From contig NZ_JACCAC010000001.1 of NCBI RefSeq assembly GCF_013409425.1, positions 868,001 through 932,000 of the forward strand: a stretch of 64,000 bases of DNA, read 5' to 3'. A program made the position numbers and the translations under genes. The notes beneath the pieces were generated by a model that worked only from the letters and a program-made list of their open reading frames with translations, made no database searches and had not been told where the DNA came from. This stretch comes from Nocardioides perillae (GTDB lineage: Bacteria > Actinomycetota > Actinomycetes > Propionibacteriales > Nocardioidaceae). Shown piece after piece: positions 1 through 8,564 of this stretch (the first letter of the stretch is position 1; each line of letters begins with the position of its first letter).

Positions 1-92
1 AGGCGACCGTCGTGGATCCGTTGTCCACAGCGCGATCCGGGCAGTTCTCGAGGCGCGCGTGACTGTCGGTGGCGAGTGCTTGGGTAGGCGGT

Positions 93-1418
93 ATGGCAGA
101 CCACCGCGACCACCAGCCGCAGCACCCGCTGCTGGTCGCGCTCGCCTGCCTCGACACCGACCTCGACCACGCGTCGGGTACGCCGGCCTGGTCACTCACC
201 GCGCCCGAAGCCGAGGCGGCGCTGGTCGAGCTCGCCAAGTGTCGTGCCCGCCTCGCCGCGCTCGAGCTCACCACCGTTGCTGCTGCTGACCGTGCGGGTG
301 TCGGTGACGCCACGGGTGCGACGTCTACGGGGGCGCACTGGGCCAGGTTGGTCCACCAGACACGCGCGAAGTCGGTCGGCACCGTCCGCCACGCTGCGGC
401 ACTCGAGGCACGCCACGGCACCATGCTCGCGGCGATGAGCGCCGGGGTGGTGCTGCCCGAGCAAGCCGAGGTCATCACCCGCGCGGTCGACGCCCTGCCG
501 GCCGATCGGGTCGGGGCCGCAGTGGTCGACGCCGCCCGCGCCCACCTCCTCGACCTCGCCGCCATGTTCGACGCGGTCGAGCTGAAACGCCTCGGGGACC
601 GCATCCTCGACGTCGTCGCCCCCGACATCGCCGACGACGTCGAACGCGACCGCCTCGAACGCGAAGAAGCAGCAGCAGCCGCGGCAGCCAGCTTCACCAT
701 GACCCGCGACGGCCACGGCAAGGCGCATGGCCGGTTCACGATCCCCGCCGCGGAAGCCGACATGCTCGCCACCGCCCTCGACGCGCTCACTGCACCCCGT
801 CACCACCACGCCACCCACGGCACCGACCCGGTGCCGGTCGATCAGCACGGCGACCGCGTCCCCCGACCGCTGCGACGCGGGCACGCGTTCTGCGAGTACG
901 TCCGCACCCGCCACCGCCCCGCCGCCGACGCCGCTGCCACCACCACCACCGCGACCCAGGCCGGTGGGGTCGACGCCACCGTCACCGTCACCCTCGACCT
1001 GGCGCAGCTCACCGGCACCGGCCCCGGTGCCGACGCACCGGTCACGTTGTCGACCGGCACCCGCATCACCGCCGCGAAAGCCCGCCTGTGGGCGTGCGGC
1101 GCCGGGATCGTGCCCGTCGTGCTCGGCGGAGCCTCGCAGCCCCTCGACGTCGGACGGACCCGGCGGTACTTCACCAAGACCCAACGCCTCGCCCTCGCCC
1201 GGCTCCAGGGCGGCTGCACCGCCGACGGCTGCGACTGGCCACCGGGAATGTGCCACGCCCACCACCGCACCCCCTGGCACACCGGCGGACGCACCGACCT
1301 CGACCAGGGCTACCTGCTCTGCCCCAGACACCACGCCCGAGCACACGACCCCGCCTACGAGACCACCTACCACCGCCACCGGATCACCTTCGCCCGCATC
1401 CGGCCCATGCGGACCTGA
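93..1418 (+). CDS. DUF222 / HNH endonuclease-like protein (13E12 repeat family)
   Basis: The N-terminal two thirds is an alanine-rich helical DUF222-type region. The C-terminus carries a zinc-finger-like HNH motif: Cys-x4-Cys, then CHAHHRTPWHTGGRTDLDQG, then LCPRHHARAH. This architecture is typical of the actinobacterial 13E12/DUF222-HNH family, often present in many copies per genome; biological role is not established. The start is uncertain: ATG 93 gives MADHRDH, while an in-frame GTG lies at 69. I prefer 93 because no good ribosome site precedes either and 93 fits family N-termini. Full length at about 441 aa, with no sign of breakage. Confidence 0.85.
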   Translation: MADHRDHQPQHPLLVALACLDTDLDHASGTPAWSLTAPEAEAALVELAKCRARLAALELTTVAAADRAGVGDATGATSTGAHWARLVHQTRAKSVGTVRHAAALEARHGTMLAAMSAGVVLPEQAEVITRAVDALPADRVGAAVVDAARAHLLDLAAMFDAVELKRLGDRILDVVAPDIADDVERDRLEREEAAAAAAASFTMTRDGHGKAHGRFTIPAAEADMLATALDALTAPRHHHATHGTDPVPVDQHGDRVPRPLRRGHAFCEYVRTRHRPAADAAATTTTATQAGGVDATVTVTLDLAQLTGTGPGADAPVTLSTGTRITAAKARLWACGAGIVPVVLGGASQPLDVGRTRRYFTKTQRLALARLQGGCTADGCDWPPGMCHAHHRTPWHTGGRTDLDQGYLLCPRHHARAHDPAYETTYHRHRITFARIRPMRT

Positions 1419-1656
1419 CACCGCGCGACGCAGCCAGACCCACCCACGCTAGCCCCGGCGGCGTACCTGTGACACCGCGGCCGCCCCTTGCAGCACCCGC
1501 GGCCTCGAGACAAGCCCGACGGCACCTCTCGACTACCGGAGCACTGCCGGCCAGCGAGCGACCCCTCGACCCGTGCCCAGCGCAGCGCGTGACTACTCGG
1601 CGCGTGCCCAGCGCGCGATCCCTCGGCGCGTGACCCACGCCCGAGACCGGCCAGAC
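1419..1656. other. intergenic region between convergent genes
   Basis: About 240 nt between the HNH gene and the tetR stop codon. It holds an imperfect direct repeat: 'gtgcccagcgc' followed by 'ctcggcgcgtg' occurs twice between about 1572 and 1632. I see no gene, RNA or clear terminator. Confidence 0.4.
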
Positions 1657-2199
1657 TCAGACGAGCCCGAGGGCGCGCGCGGCTGTGTCGGCCTGCGCTG
1701 GGCCGGCCGCCAGACGGAGCAGCAGCAGGCCGTCGAGGAGGGCGAGGGCCGCGAGTGCTTCGGAGCGCCGTCGCTCCGGGTCGCCGGCGACGTGCGCCTC
1801 GAGCTGCTCGACCCAGGAGTCGACCACGGCGGGCGCGAGGGCGGTGTAGGGCGCGGTGCCGCCGGCGGCGAGACCCATCGCCTCGACGTACGTCGTGAGC
1901 AGGGCCGCCGACCCCGGCTCGCGCACCACCAGCCAGGCTCGAGCCGCCAACGCGCGGTGGTCGGCAGCGGGCGGACCCTTCAGGACGGGCTCGAGACCGG
2001 CGAGGAGGCGCCGACCGATCTCGCTCACCACGGCCCCGACGAGCGTGTCGCGCGTGGGGAAGTAGTAGACGACCACACGGTCGCTGGTGCCCGCGCGCCT
2101 CGCGACCCGGCCGAAGCTGAGGCGGTGCAGACCCTCGTCGTGCACGACGGCCAGCGCGGCGTCGAGGAGCGACGCCGCCGAGTGCTTGTGGCCCACCAC
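1657..2199 (-). CDS. TetR family transcriptional regulator
   Basis: A 180-aa protein with the TetR N-terminal helix-turn-helix (residues about 8-52: LLDAALAVVHDEGLHRLSFG then VARRAGTSDRVVVYYFPTRD), where the YYFPTR segment is the usual recognition-helix end. The C-terminal ligand-binding part is diverged. It starts with GTG and is divergently arranged with the membrane-protein gene at 2235, with only 35 nt between starts. A perfect inverted repeat at 2231-2246 lies in that gap and is the probable operator. Ligand unknown. Confidence 0.9.
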   Translation of the reverse strand: MVGHKHSAASLLDAALAVVHDEGLHRLSFGRVARRAGTSDRVVVYYFPTRDTLVGAVVSEIGRRLLAGLEPVLKGPPAADHRALAARAWLVVREPGSAALLTTYVEAMGLAAGGTAPYTALAPAVVDSWVEQLEAHVAGDPERRRSEALAALALLDGLLLLRLAAGPAQADTAARALGLV

Positions 2200-2222
2200 T
2201 GGATCGTAGGGCCGGGCGGCAT

Positions 2223-2228
2223 TACCGT
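2223..2228 (+). promoter_or_regulatory. putative -10 box of a leaderless transcript
   Basis: TACCGT ends 6 nt before the GTG at 2235, the spacing expected if transcription starts at the start codon. Inferred from spacing only. Confidence 0.4.
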
Positions 2229-2230
2229 GA

Positions 2231-2246
2231 TGTAGTGACCACTACA
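2231..2246. promoter_or_regulatory. putative TetR operator
   Basis: TGTAGTG-AC-CACTACA is a perfect 7+7 bp inverted repeat. It lies in the tetR/membrane-protein divergent gap and covers the GTG start codon at 2235, so a bound repressor would cover the start point of a leaderless mRNA. Confidence 0.6.
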
Positions 2247-2762
2247 AACCGGGGCCGTCCCGAGGGAGGAGCACCCGTCGCAGCGCCGACCCCTGGGGTG
2301 GGGGTGCCCTCCGTGACGCGCGATCGCGCGCTGGTCGCGCTCGAGTCGGTGCTGGTCCTGGTGGTGGCGTACGCCACCACGATGGTGGTCGCCGGCGACG
2401 TCGTCGACCGTCTCTTCACGGCGCTCGGCTTCGGTGCGGAGGGTGCGGGCGTGCCGCAGGGCGCACCGCTGGACCACGTCCGGTTGGTGCGCGGCGTGCT
2501 GGGGGCCGTGCTCGTGGGGTGGGCCCTGCTGCTGCTCGCCGTCGTGCGGCTGGGTCTGCGCGCAGGTGATCCGCGGTGGTGGTGGGCGGTCACCGCGAGC
2601 GTGGGGGCGTGGGCACTGCTCGACACCGCGGCGTCCCTGGCGCTCGGCAGCTGGCAGCACGCGGCCTTCAACGTGCCCTTCGTCCTCGCCCTGGGCCTCC
2701 CGCTCGCGATCCTGTGGCCCGGTCGGGTCGGCACCGCCACGACGCGGCCGAGCGCGCCCTGA
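2235..2762 (+). CDS. small membrane protein, probable TetR target
   Basis: A 175-aa protein with a disordered N-terminus (1-30) and about four hydrophobic helices: near residues 33-54, 85-107, 117-137 and 142-160. I do not recognise the family. It is divergent from tetR (1657-2199) and its GTG start is embedded in the putative operator, so it is probably controlled by that regulator. It could be an integral membrane component of a stress or efflux function; no specific function is claimed. Confidence 0.7.
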   Translation: MTTTNRGRPEGGAPVAAPTPGVGVPSVTRDRALVALESVLVLVVAYATTMVVAGDVVDRLFTALGFGAEGAGVPQGAPLDHVRLVRGVLGAVLVGWALLLLAVVRLGLRAGDPRWWWAVTASVGAWALLDTAASLALGSWQHAAFNVPFVLALGLPLAILWPGRVGTATTRPSAP

Positions 2763-2798
2763 CGGTGCCGACCCGTGCCCGGTCGCCACACTGGGGGC

Positions 2799-3155
2799 GT
2801 GGACCCCGACGACCTCGCCGACCCGGAGGTGCGCGACGTCGACTGGGCTGCGCTCTTCACCCGCCTGCCGGAGGGGTGGAGCGAGGTCGAGCACGACGGC
2901 GTGCGCTGGGGCGCGTCGCGCACGGTGCAGGTCGGTGGCCGCTCGCAGAAGGTCTGGGCCGAGGAGCTCGGTGGCGGGCGCCACGTCAGTGCCAACCTGT
3001 ACGCCGTCGGGTCCGGCGCCACGGCCCGGGTCGAGGTGCGACCGTGCGAGATGCCGGCGGCCGTGGTGCGCGACTTCCTCGCCGGGCTCGAGGTGGTGCT
3101 GCCCCGGGCGGCGGCTCGAGGGTCTGGTCCAGACCGCCCCCGGCCCCTAGGGTGA
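2799..3155 (+). CDS. hypothetical protein
   Basis: About 118 aa from GTG 2799 (VDPDDLADPEVRDVDW), which follows a purine-rich ctggggg. An in-frame ATG-less upstream start at 2775 is possible. The core motif LPEGWSEVEHDGVRWGASRT and an EVRPCEMPAAVVRDFLAGLE helix suggest a small soluble single-domain protein. Family not recognised. It follows the membrane protein on the same strand after 36 nt. Confidence 0.6.
   Translation: MDPDDLADPEVRDVDWAALFTRLPEGWSEVEHDGVRWGASRTVQVGGRSQKVWAEELGGGRHVSANLYAVGSGATARVEVRPCEMPAAVVRDFLAGLEVVLPRAAARGSGPDRPRPLG
3121..3135. promoter_or_regulatory. short palindrome GGTCTGG-T-CCAGACC
   Basis: A perfect 7-bp inverted repeat with a 1-nt centre at the 3' end of the 2799 gene. 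It lies just upstream of a TAGGGT -10-like box (3148-3153) that could drive the secreted-protein gene. Operator or weak hairpin; undecided. Confidence 0.3.
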
Positions 3156-3220
3156 GCGCGACCCCGGGGAGGGGCACGCAGGTCGCGTGCCAGGGGTCCC
3201 TGGGGAGTGGGGAACCCATC

Positions 3221-3940
3221 GTGCTGAACCGTGCCCGCGCCTGCCTCGGCGCTGCCGCCGCCGTCGTCTTGACCGCCGCCGCGAGCGGCGCCGCCGTCGC
3301 CGACGCGCCGACCGCGACCATCGACGTGCCCGACGACTTCGTCGCGGCCCTGTCCGACACCCGTGCCACCGGCCACTACGAGCTCACCGAGGACGGTGGT
3401 CTCCGGGTGTGGACCGAGGGCACCACCTCCACCGACAAGGTCGCCGAGTACGTCGCGACGCAGACGCCGCTGTCGGCCGCCGGTGAGCCCGCGCTCGACT
3501 ACGCGCCGACGAGCGGCTCGACCCCGCCGGGCTTCCAGCTCGTCGTCGACTTCGACGGCGACGGCTCTCCCGACGGCATCCTCGTCGGCGAGCCGACCTT
3601 CTACGGCTCCGACTGGTGGCTCGGCAACGCGGCGGCCGCATTCGTCAAGTCGGGTGCTCCGGTCACCGGTGGCGGGTCGGGAAGCACGTGGCACGGCACG
3701 CTCGACCAGTGGCGCGCGGCGTTCCCGGACGCCGACGTGCTCGCCTTCGGCTTCTCCCTCGGGTCGGGGGTGAAGGGCGACGGGGTCATCCAGTCGATCA
3801 CCTTCGCGGGCACGACCTACGCCTTCGGGGTCGTCGTCGGCTCGGCAGCGGAGTGCAAGGGCGGGGGCTGGGCGACCAGCACCGCGCCGACCTTCCGCAA
3901 CCAGGGCGACTGCGTGAGCGCCTTCGCCCGCAGCCGCTGA
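3221..3940 (+). CDS. secreted hypothetical protein with DxDxDG loop
   Basis: A 239-aa protein with a clear Sec signal peptide: an Arg-containing start, the hydrophobic stretch AAAAVVLTAAASGAAVA, and predicted cleavage near residue 27. GTG 3221 is chosen because GGGGAA lies 6 nt upstream. Residues 110-118 read DFDGDGSPD, a calcium-binding-like acidic loop as in FG-GAP/dockerin-type sequences. Two Cys near the C-terminus (AAECKGG and NQGDCVS) could form a disulfide. Function unknown; probably extracytoplasmic. Confidence 0.8.
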   Translation: MLNRARACLGAAAAVVLTAAASGAAVADAPTATIDVPDDFVAALSDTRATGHYELTEDGGLRVWTEGTTSTDKVAEYVATQTPLSAAGEPALDYAPTSGSTPPGFQLVVDFDGDGSPDGILVGEPTFYGSDWWLGNAAAAFVKSGAPVTGGGSGSTWHGTLDQWRAAFPDADVLAFGFSLGSGVKGDGVIQSITFAGTTYAFGVVVGSAAECKGGGWATSTAPTFRNQGDCVSAFARSR

Positions 3941-3952
3941 CCACTGCTCCAC

Positions 3953-3989
3953 CGCACGGCCCCCGGCACCCGACGCCGGGGGCCGTGCG
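3953..3989. terminator. bidirectional terminator-like hairpin
   Basis: A 15-bp perfect stem (arms include CACGGCCCCCGGC and its complement) with a 7-nt loop, placed between convergent genes ending at 3940 (+) and 4041 (-). There is no U-tract, as is common in high-GC actinobacteria. Confidence 0.75.
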
Positions 3990-4040
3990 CCTCGCCCGGC
4001 CGCCGCTGGGGTCGTGGGGGTCGTGCCCCGGGCGCCGGCG

Positions 4041-5168
4041 TCACGACTGGCGGTCGAGGTACGCCGTGAGGGGGCCGGACAGCTCGACGGGTCGCTCGCC
4101 CCAGTCGTAGACGACGGTGGTGCCGGCGACGAGGTCGTGCAGCGTGCCGTGCTCGCGGTGGAAGAGCGCGAGCAGGAAGCCCAGGCCGAGGACCGCGCTG
4201 AGCGGGAAGGCGAGCGTGCGCAGGAAGGCGCGGCGCACGCTGATGGTGCGCCCGTCGCGCGTGACGACGCGGTTGCCGACGAGCGCCTTGCCGACGGTGC
4301 GGCCGGCCACGGCGAGCCCGCCGAAGGTGTAGACGAAGGCCCAGGCGACCAGCGCGGCGACGGCCAGCGGCGAGAAGCCCGCGCGGTCGGCCTGCAGCCC
4401 CAGGAAGACCCGCGCGAGGAAGTCGATGCCGGCCACGCCGACGGTGAACGAGCTGACGACGATCGCGGCGTCGGCGGCGATCGAGGCCAGCCTCGTCACC
4501 GGCCCGGCGTAGTGACCCGTCACCGACCGTCGGCGCCCCGGCTGCACGTCGCCCCGCCGCTCTCCGGCCTGCACCAGGCGCGCCGGCCCCGCCGGCTCGG
4601 TCGAGAAGTCGCGTCGCAGCAGCCGGTCGGTGACCTGGTCGATGAGCACGTCGAGCGAGACCAGCTGTCGGCGGGCGAGGTCGAGGGTGCGCAGCCCCAG
4701 TGCGTTGGTGCTCTCGGCGACGATCTCCGGCACCCCCGAGCGGCGCACGAGCGCCTCGAGGTCGACGCCGGCGAGCAGCGCGTCGACGTCGACGCGGGCG
4801 AGCAGCCGGTTGGGGTCGACCCGGTCGAGGAACCGGTCGACGTCCACCCGGTCGAGGAGGCGGTCGGGGTCGACCTGGTCGAGCAGCCGGTCGGCGTCGA
4901 CGTGGTCGAGGAGGCGGTCGACGTCCACCCGGTCGAGGAGCCTGTTGGGGTCGACCCGGTCCAGCAGCCGGTTGGGGTCGATCCGGTCGAGCAGCCGGTC
5001 GGGGTCGATGCGCTCGAGCAGCGCCTCAGGGTCGATCCGCTCCACCAGTGCCTCGACGTCGACCTCGGCGAGCACGACGTCGGGGTCGACCGCGGCGACG
5101 ACGCGACCCGTCACCTCGCCGGTGACGCGCCGGATGATCCCGCGCGCGGAGGGCCGGTCGGTGCTCAC
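4041..5168 (-). CDS. RDD family membrane protein with 13 nonapeptide repeats
   Basis: A 375-aa protein starting at GTG 5168 (VSTDRPSARG). Residues 28-144 are 13 tandem 9-residue units of consensus D-[PV]-[DN]-R-L-L-D-R-V. The C-terminal half (from about residue 213) is an RDD domain with three to four membrane helices, the conserved start 'YAGPVTRLASIAADAAIV' and the typical 'GRTVGKALVGNRVV' segment. RDD proteins are poorly understood membrane proteins, some linked to ion transport. The repeat region is probably cytoplasmic, N-terminal to the membrane part. Divergent from the quinone reductase at 5329. Confidence 0.85.
   Translation of the reverse strand: MSTDRPSARGIIRRVTGEVTGRVVAAVDPDVVLAEVDVEALVERIDPEALLERIDPDRLLDRIDPNRLLDRVDPNRLLDRVDVDRLLDHVDADRLLDQVDPDRLLDRVDVDRFLDRVDPNRLLARVDVDALLAGVDLEALVRRSGVPEIVAESTNALGLRTLDLARRQLVSLDVLIDQVTDRLLRRDFSTEPAGPARLVQAGERRGDVQPGRRRSVTGHYAGPVTRLASIAADAAIVVSSFTVGVAGIDFLARVFLGLQADRAGFSPLAVAALVAWAFVYTFGGLAVAGRTVGKALVGNRVVTRDGRTISVRRAFLRTLAFPLSAVLGLGFLLALFHREHGTLHDLVAGTTVVYDWGERPVELSGPLTAYLDRQS
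4737..5087 (-). repeat. 13 x 27-nt coding tandem repeat (nonapeptide array)
   Basis: On the minus strand, 13 units encode DPDVVLAEV, DVEALVERI, DPEALLERI, DPDRLLDRI, DPNRLLDRV and similar up to DLEALVRRS. The central units are most alike at DNA level (repeated ggtcgaggagccggtcgac-type words), suggesting recent expansion; the edge units are diverged. Confidence 0.9.
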
Positions 5169-5328
5169 GGCGCGACGGTACCGACCCGGTCCGCCCCGCG
5201 CTGCCCGTCCGGGCGGGACGGTGCCCGGGCCCCGAGCCCTCGCAGCCCCCCGGATCGCCCGGTGGGGCCGCGCGGGCGCCACGGCGGGAGGGTGGAGCCG
5301 CCCCGCGAGCGGACGGCAGGATGGGGCC

Positions 5329-6357
5329 ATGCGCGCGATCGTCCACACCAGCACCGGCGGCCCCGACGTCCTCGAGCTCACCGACCGGCCGGAGCCGCAG
5401 CCCGGTGCCGGCGAGGTCGCGGTGCGCGTGCGCGTCGCCGGCGTGAACCCGACCGACTGGAAGACCCGTGCCGGCATCACCCCGCCCCCCAGCGGCGCCG
5501 AGGAGCACGTGCCCGGCCAGGACGGCGCCGGCGACGTGGTCGCCGTCGGCGAGGGCGTCGACCCCGCCCGGGTCGGCGAGCGCGTCTGGCTCTGGCTCAC
5601 CGCCCGCGTCGGCGCGGTCGGCGGCACCGCGCAGGAGGTCGTGGTCGTGCCGGCGGCGCACGCGGTCGCGCTCGCGGAGGGTGCGTCGTACGACGTGGGG
5701 GCGGCGCTGGGCGTGCCGGCCCTGACCGCCCACCGCTGCCTGACCGCCGCCGAGGACGGGCCGAGCCGTCTCGCGCCCGGCGCGCTGGAGGGCCGCACCG
5801 TGCTCGTCGCGGGCGGCGCGGGCGCGGTCGGCCACGCGGCGATCGAGCTCGCCCGCTGGGCCGGCGCGACCGTCGTGACGACGGTGAGCTCGGAGGACAA
5901 GGCCGCGCTGGCGCGGGCGGCCGGCGCCCACCACGTCGTCGACTACACCGCGGGCACGGTCGACGACACGGCGGCCGCGATCCGCGAGGTGGCCCCCGAC
6001 GGCGTGCACGTGGTCGTCGAGGTGTCGCCGGCCGTCAACGCCCCGCTCGACGTCGAGGTGTGCGCCAACGGCGCCACGGTGGCCTACTACGCCACCAACG
6101 GCGGCGAGGACGCCACCATCCCCGTGCGCGGCTCGATGTCCAAGAACATCCGCTGGCAGGGCGTCCTGCTCTACACGATCCCCGACCGGGCGAAGGCCGA
6201 CGCCGTCGCCGCCGTCGGCGCGGCGGTGGCCGACGGCGCCCTCCGCGTCGGCGAGGAGGCGGGACTCCCACTCCACCGCTTCGGGCTCGAGCAGACCGCC
6301 GACGCCCACCGCGCCGTCGAGGACGGCGCCGTCGGCAAGGTCGTCATCGACGTCTGA
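5329..6357 (+). CDS. zinc-free NADPH:quinone reductase / MDR-family oxidoreductase
   Basis: A 342-aa medium-chain dehydrogenase/reductase. The N-terminal catalytic domain opens MRAIVHTSTGGPDVLELTDR and includes the RVAGVNPTDWKTRAG motif. The Rossmann domain has VLVAGGAGAVGHAAIELARW at about residues 160-180. No zinc-ligand cysteines are present, matching the quinone-oxidoreductase (QOR/zeta-crystallin) branch. It probably reduces quinones or enones with NADPH in the cytosol. Start ATG 5329 follows ggcaggatgggg. Confidence 0.9.
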   Translation: MRAIVHTSTGGPDVLELTDRPEPQPGAGEVAVRVRVAGVNPTDWKTRAGITPPPSGAEEHVPGQDGAGDVVAVGEGVDPARVGERVWLWLTARVGAVGGTAQEVVVVPAAHAVALAEGASYDVGAALGVPALTAHRCLTAAEDGPSRLAPGALEGRTVLVAGGAGAVGHAAIELARWAGATVVTTVSSEDKAALARAAGAHHVVDYTAGTVDDTAAAIREVAPDGVHVVVEVSPAVNAPLDVEVCANGATVAYYATNGGEDATIPVRGSMSKNIRWQGVLLYTIPDRAKADAVAAVGAAVADGALRVGEEAGLPLHRFGLEQTADAHRAVEDGAVGKVVIDV

Positions 6358-6546
6358 GGGCGCGCCGCGCTGGCGGCCGGGCGGACGACGGGAGCTGGGC
6401 GGGGTGGGGGTCCGGGGCGGCCGTAGAAGGAGGCGCGGCGCCGCTGACGTGGCCGGGCACGGCAGGGCGCGCCCGGCGACGCGGCGACCCAGGCCGACCC
6501 GGGCGCGCACCCCGACCGGCGACACCCGGGCGGTCAGCCCGAGCCG
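6358..6546. other. intergenic region between convergent genes
   Basis: 189 nt of GC-rich sequence between the stop codons of the quinone reductase and the CitE-like gene. No gene or clean hairpin is seen. Confidence 0.4.
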
Positions 6547-7407
6547 TCAGCCCAGCGCGCGGACCGCCTCGTCGATGGCGAGCGTGCGGCGGGCGGACTC
6601 GACGTGGAGCGCCTCCACCATCTTGCCGTTGTAGGTGGCGACGCCGGAGCCGGCCTCCTCGAAGGCCACGATCAGGCCGCGGGCGTCCTCGACGGCCTGC
6701 TCGCTGGGGGCGAAGGCGGTGTTGGCGCCCTCGACCTGGCCGGGGTGGATCAGCGTCTTGCCGTCGAAGCCCATCTGGCGGCCCTGGGTGCACTCGGCCA
6801 GGAAGCCCTCGGTGTCCTTGACGTCGTTGTAGACGCCGTCGACGATCGCGACGCCGGCGGCGCGGGCGGCGAGCAGTGCGGTGTGGAGGCTCGGCAGGAT
6901 CGGGGCGCGGCCGGGGACGTGCTCGGCGTACAGCTCCTTGACGAGGTCGTTGGTGCCCATGACGAGGCAGGAGAGGCGCTCGGAGGCCCGGGCGATGGCG
7001 AGGGCGTCGAGGATGGCGGTCGGCGTCTCGACCATCGCCCAGAGGGTGGTGCGGTCGGGCGCGCCCGCGGCCTCGAGGGCGGCGACGAGCTGCTGCACCT
7101 CGGCGGCGCTGCCGACCTTCGGGACCACGACGGCGTCGGGGCCGGCCTGCGCTGCGGCGCGCAGGTCGTCGTCGTGCCACTCGGTGCCGGTGCCGTTGAC
7201 GCGGATGGTGACGGTGCGGCGGCCGTAGTCGCCCGAGGCGGCCGCGGCGCAGGCGGCCTCCCGGGCGGCGGGCTTGGCGTCGGGGGCGACGGCGTCCTCG
7301 AGGTCGAGGATGAGCGCGTCGCAGGCGATGGACTTGGCCTTCTCGAGGGCGCGCTCGTTGGAGCTCGGCATGTAGAGGACCGAGCGGAGCGGCGTGTAGT
7401 CGCTCAT
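6547..7407 (-). CDS. HpcH/HpaI aldolase / citrate lyase beta-like protein (CitE family)
   Basis: A 286-aa TIM-barrel CoA-ester lyase family member. It begins [20 protein letters not shown] (the RS-xL-x-P-x-x-x family opening), with the LDLEDAV acidic metal motif near residue 35, PKV near 95 and the MVETPTAI glutamate metal ligand near 127. Candidate activities are (3S)-malyl-CoA or citramalyl-CoA cleavage or hydrolysis. Its start overlaps the end of the larger paralogue by 4 nt (ATGA), so the two are translationally coupled. Pairing of a malyl-CoA lyase with a short paralogue resembles mcl1/mcl2 arrangements; that assignment is inference. Confidence 0.85.
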   Translation of the reverse strand: MSDYTPLRSVLYMPSSNERALEKAKSIACDALILDLEDAVAPDAKPAAREAACAAAASGDYGRRTVTIRVNGTGTEWHDDDLRAAAQAGPDAVVVPKVGSAAEVQQLVAALEAAGAPDRTTLWAMVETPTAILDALAIARASERLSCLVMGTNDLVKELYAEHVPGRAPILPSLHTALLAARAAGVAIVDGVYNDVKDTEGFLAECTQGRQMGFDGKTLIHPGQVEGANTAFAPSEQAVEDARGLIVAFEEAGSGVATYNGKMVEALHVESARRTLAIDEAVRALG

Positions 7408-8495
7408 GCCGTCACCTCGCCGTCGGCGCCGACCGCGTCGTACGCCGCCTTGAGCTCGGGGTCGATCTCGGCGAGCTGCTCGGCCAGGCGCACCATCACC
7501 AGGCACTGCTTGAGGGAGGCGTCGTCCTCCATCTTGCCGTCGAGCATGACCGCGCCGGTGCCGTCGCCCATGGCCGCGACGACGCGGCGGGCGTGGGCGA
7601 CGTCCTCGACCGAGGGCGAGAAGACGCGGTTGGCGATCGCGATCTGCTTCGGGTGGAGGCTCCAGGTGCCGACGCAGCCGAGGAGGAAGGCGTTGCGGAA
7701 CTGGTCCTCGCAGGCGACCGTGTCGGCGATGTCGCCGAAGGGGCCGTAGTAGGGGTAGATGCCGTGCATGGCACAGGCGTCGACCATCCGCGCGATCGTG
7801 TAGTGCCAGAGGTCCTGCTGGTAGGTCGTGCGCTGGGCCTCGACGTCGGCGACGCCGAGCTCGTTGCGCGGCGGGTCCTGCCGCACGAGGTAGCCGGGGT
7901 GGCCGCCGCCGACGCGGGTGGTCTTCATGCGGCGGTCGGCCGCAAGGTCGGCCGGGCCCAGCGAGAGGCCCTGCATGCGCGGGGAGGCGCCGCAGATCTC
8001 CTCGATGTTGGCCACGCCGCGGGCGGTCTCGAGGATCGCGTGCACCAGGATCGGGCGCTCCAGGCCGGCCTTGGCCTCCAGCTGGGCGAGCAGCCGGTCG
8101 ACGTAGTGGATGTCCTCGGCGCCCTGCACCTTGGGCACCATGACGACGTCGAGCTTGTCCCCGACCTCGGTGACGAGGGTGGTGAGGTCGTCGAGCACCC
8201 ACGGGCTGTCGAGGGCGTTGATGCGGGTCCAGAGCTGGGTGGGGCCGAAGTCGGTGCTCTTCGCGATGTCCACCAGGCCCTGGCGCGCGGCGAGCTTGTT
8301 GTCGGCCTTGACGGCGTCCTCGAGGTTGCCCAGCAGCACGTCGACGGTGCCGACCATCTGGGGAACCTTCGCGGCCATCTTCGCGTTGCTGGGGTCGAAG
8401 AAGTGGATTGCCCGCGACGGGCGGGCGGGGATGTCGCGGAGGGGCGCGGGGGCGCCCACGGCGAGGGGCGCGAAGAAGTCCTTGGCTGGGCGCAT
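7404..8495 (-). CDS. L-malyl-CoA/beta-methylmalyl-CoA lyase-like CoA-ester lyase
   Basis: A 363-aa HpcH/HpaI aldolase/CitE superfamily protein. It shows [29 protein letters not shown] (metal-binding Asp/Glu and substrate loop), [11 protein letters not shown] and [14 protein letters not shown], with WSLHPKQI near the C-terminus as in malyl-CoA lyases. Cytosolic; the likely reaction is reversible aldol cleavage of malyl- or beta-methylmalyl-CoA to glyoxylate plus acetyl- or propionyl-CoA. First gene of a two-gene operon with 6547-7407. The substrate is not decided by sequence alone. Confidence 0.85.
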   Translation of the reverse strand: MRPAKDFFAPLAVGAPAPLRDIPARPSRAIHFFDPSNAKMAAKVPQMVGTVDVLLGNLEDAVKADNKLAARQGLVDIAKSTDFGPTQLWTRINALDSPWVLDDLTTLVTEVGDKLDVVMVPKVQGAEDIHYVDRLLAQLEAKAGLERPILVHAILETARGVANIEEICGASPRMQGLSLGPADLAADRRMKTTRVGGGHPGYLVRQDPPRNELGVADVEAQRTTYQQDLWHYTIARMVDACAMHGIYPYYGPFGDIADTVACEDQFRNAFLLGCVGTWSLHPKQIAIANRVFSPSVEDVAHARRVVAAMGDGTGAVMLDGKMEDDASLKQCLVMVRLAEQLAEIDPELKAAYDAVGADGEVTA

Positions 8496-8564
8496 GCGCC
8501 GGAACCTAGCGCGCGGTCCCTACCGGCGGGTATGACCCACGTCTCGTCGCTTGTCGGGGCCGGC

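Noticed and set aside
192-1421. Long minus-strand open frames opposite the HNH gene and many other genes
   Set aside because: High GC leaves antisense frames open; they lack family motifs and are shadows of the real genes.
4737-5087. Regular approximately 27-nt repeats that look like a CRISPR or satellite array
   Set aside because: The repeats lie in frame in the RDD protein, encode a 9-residue period and have no spacers.
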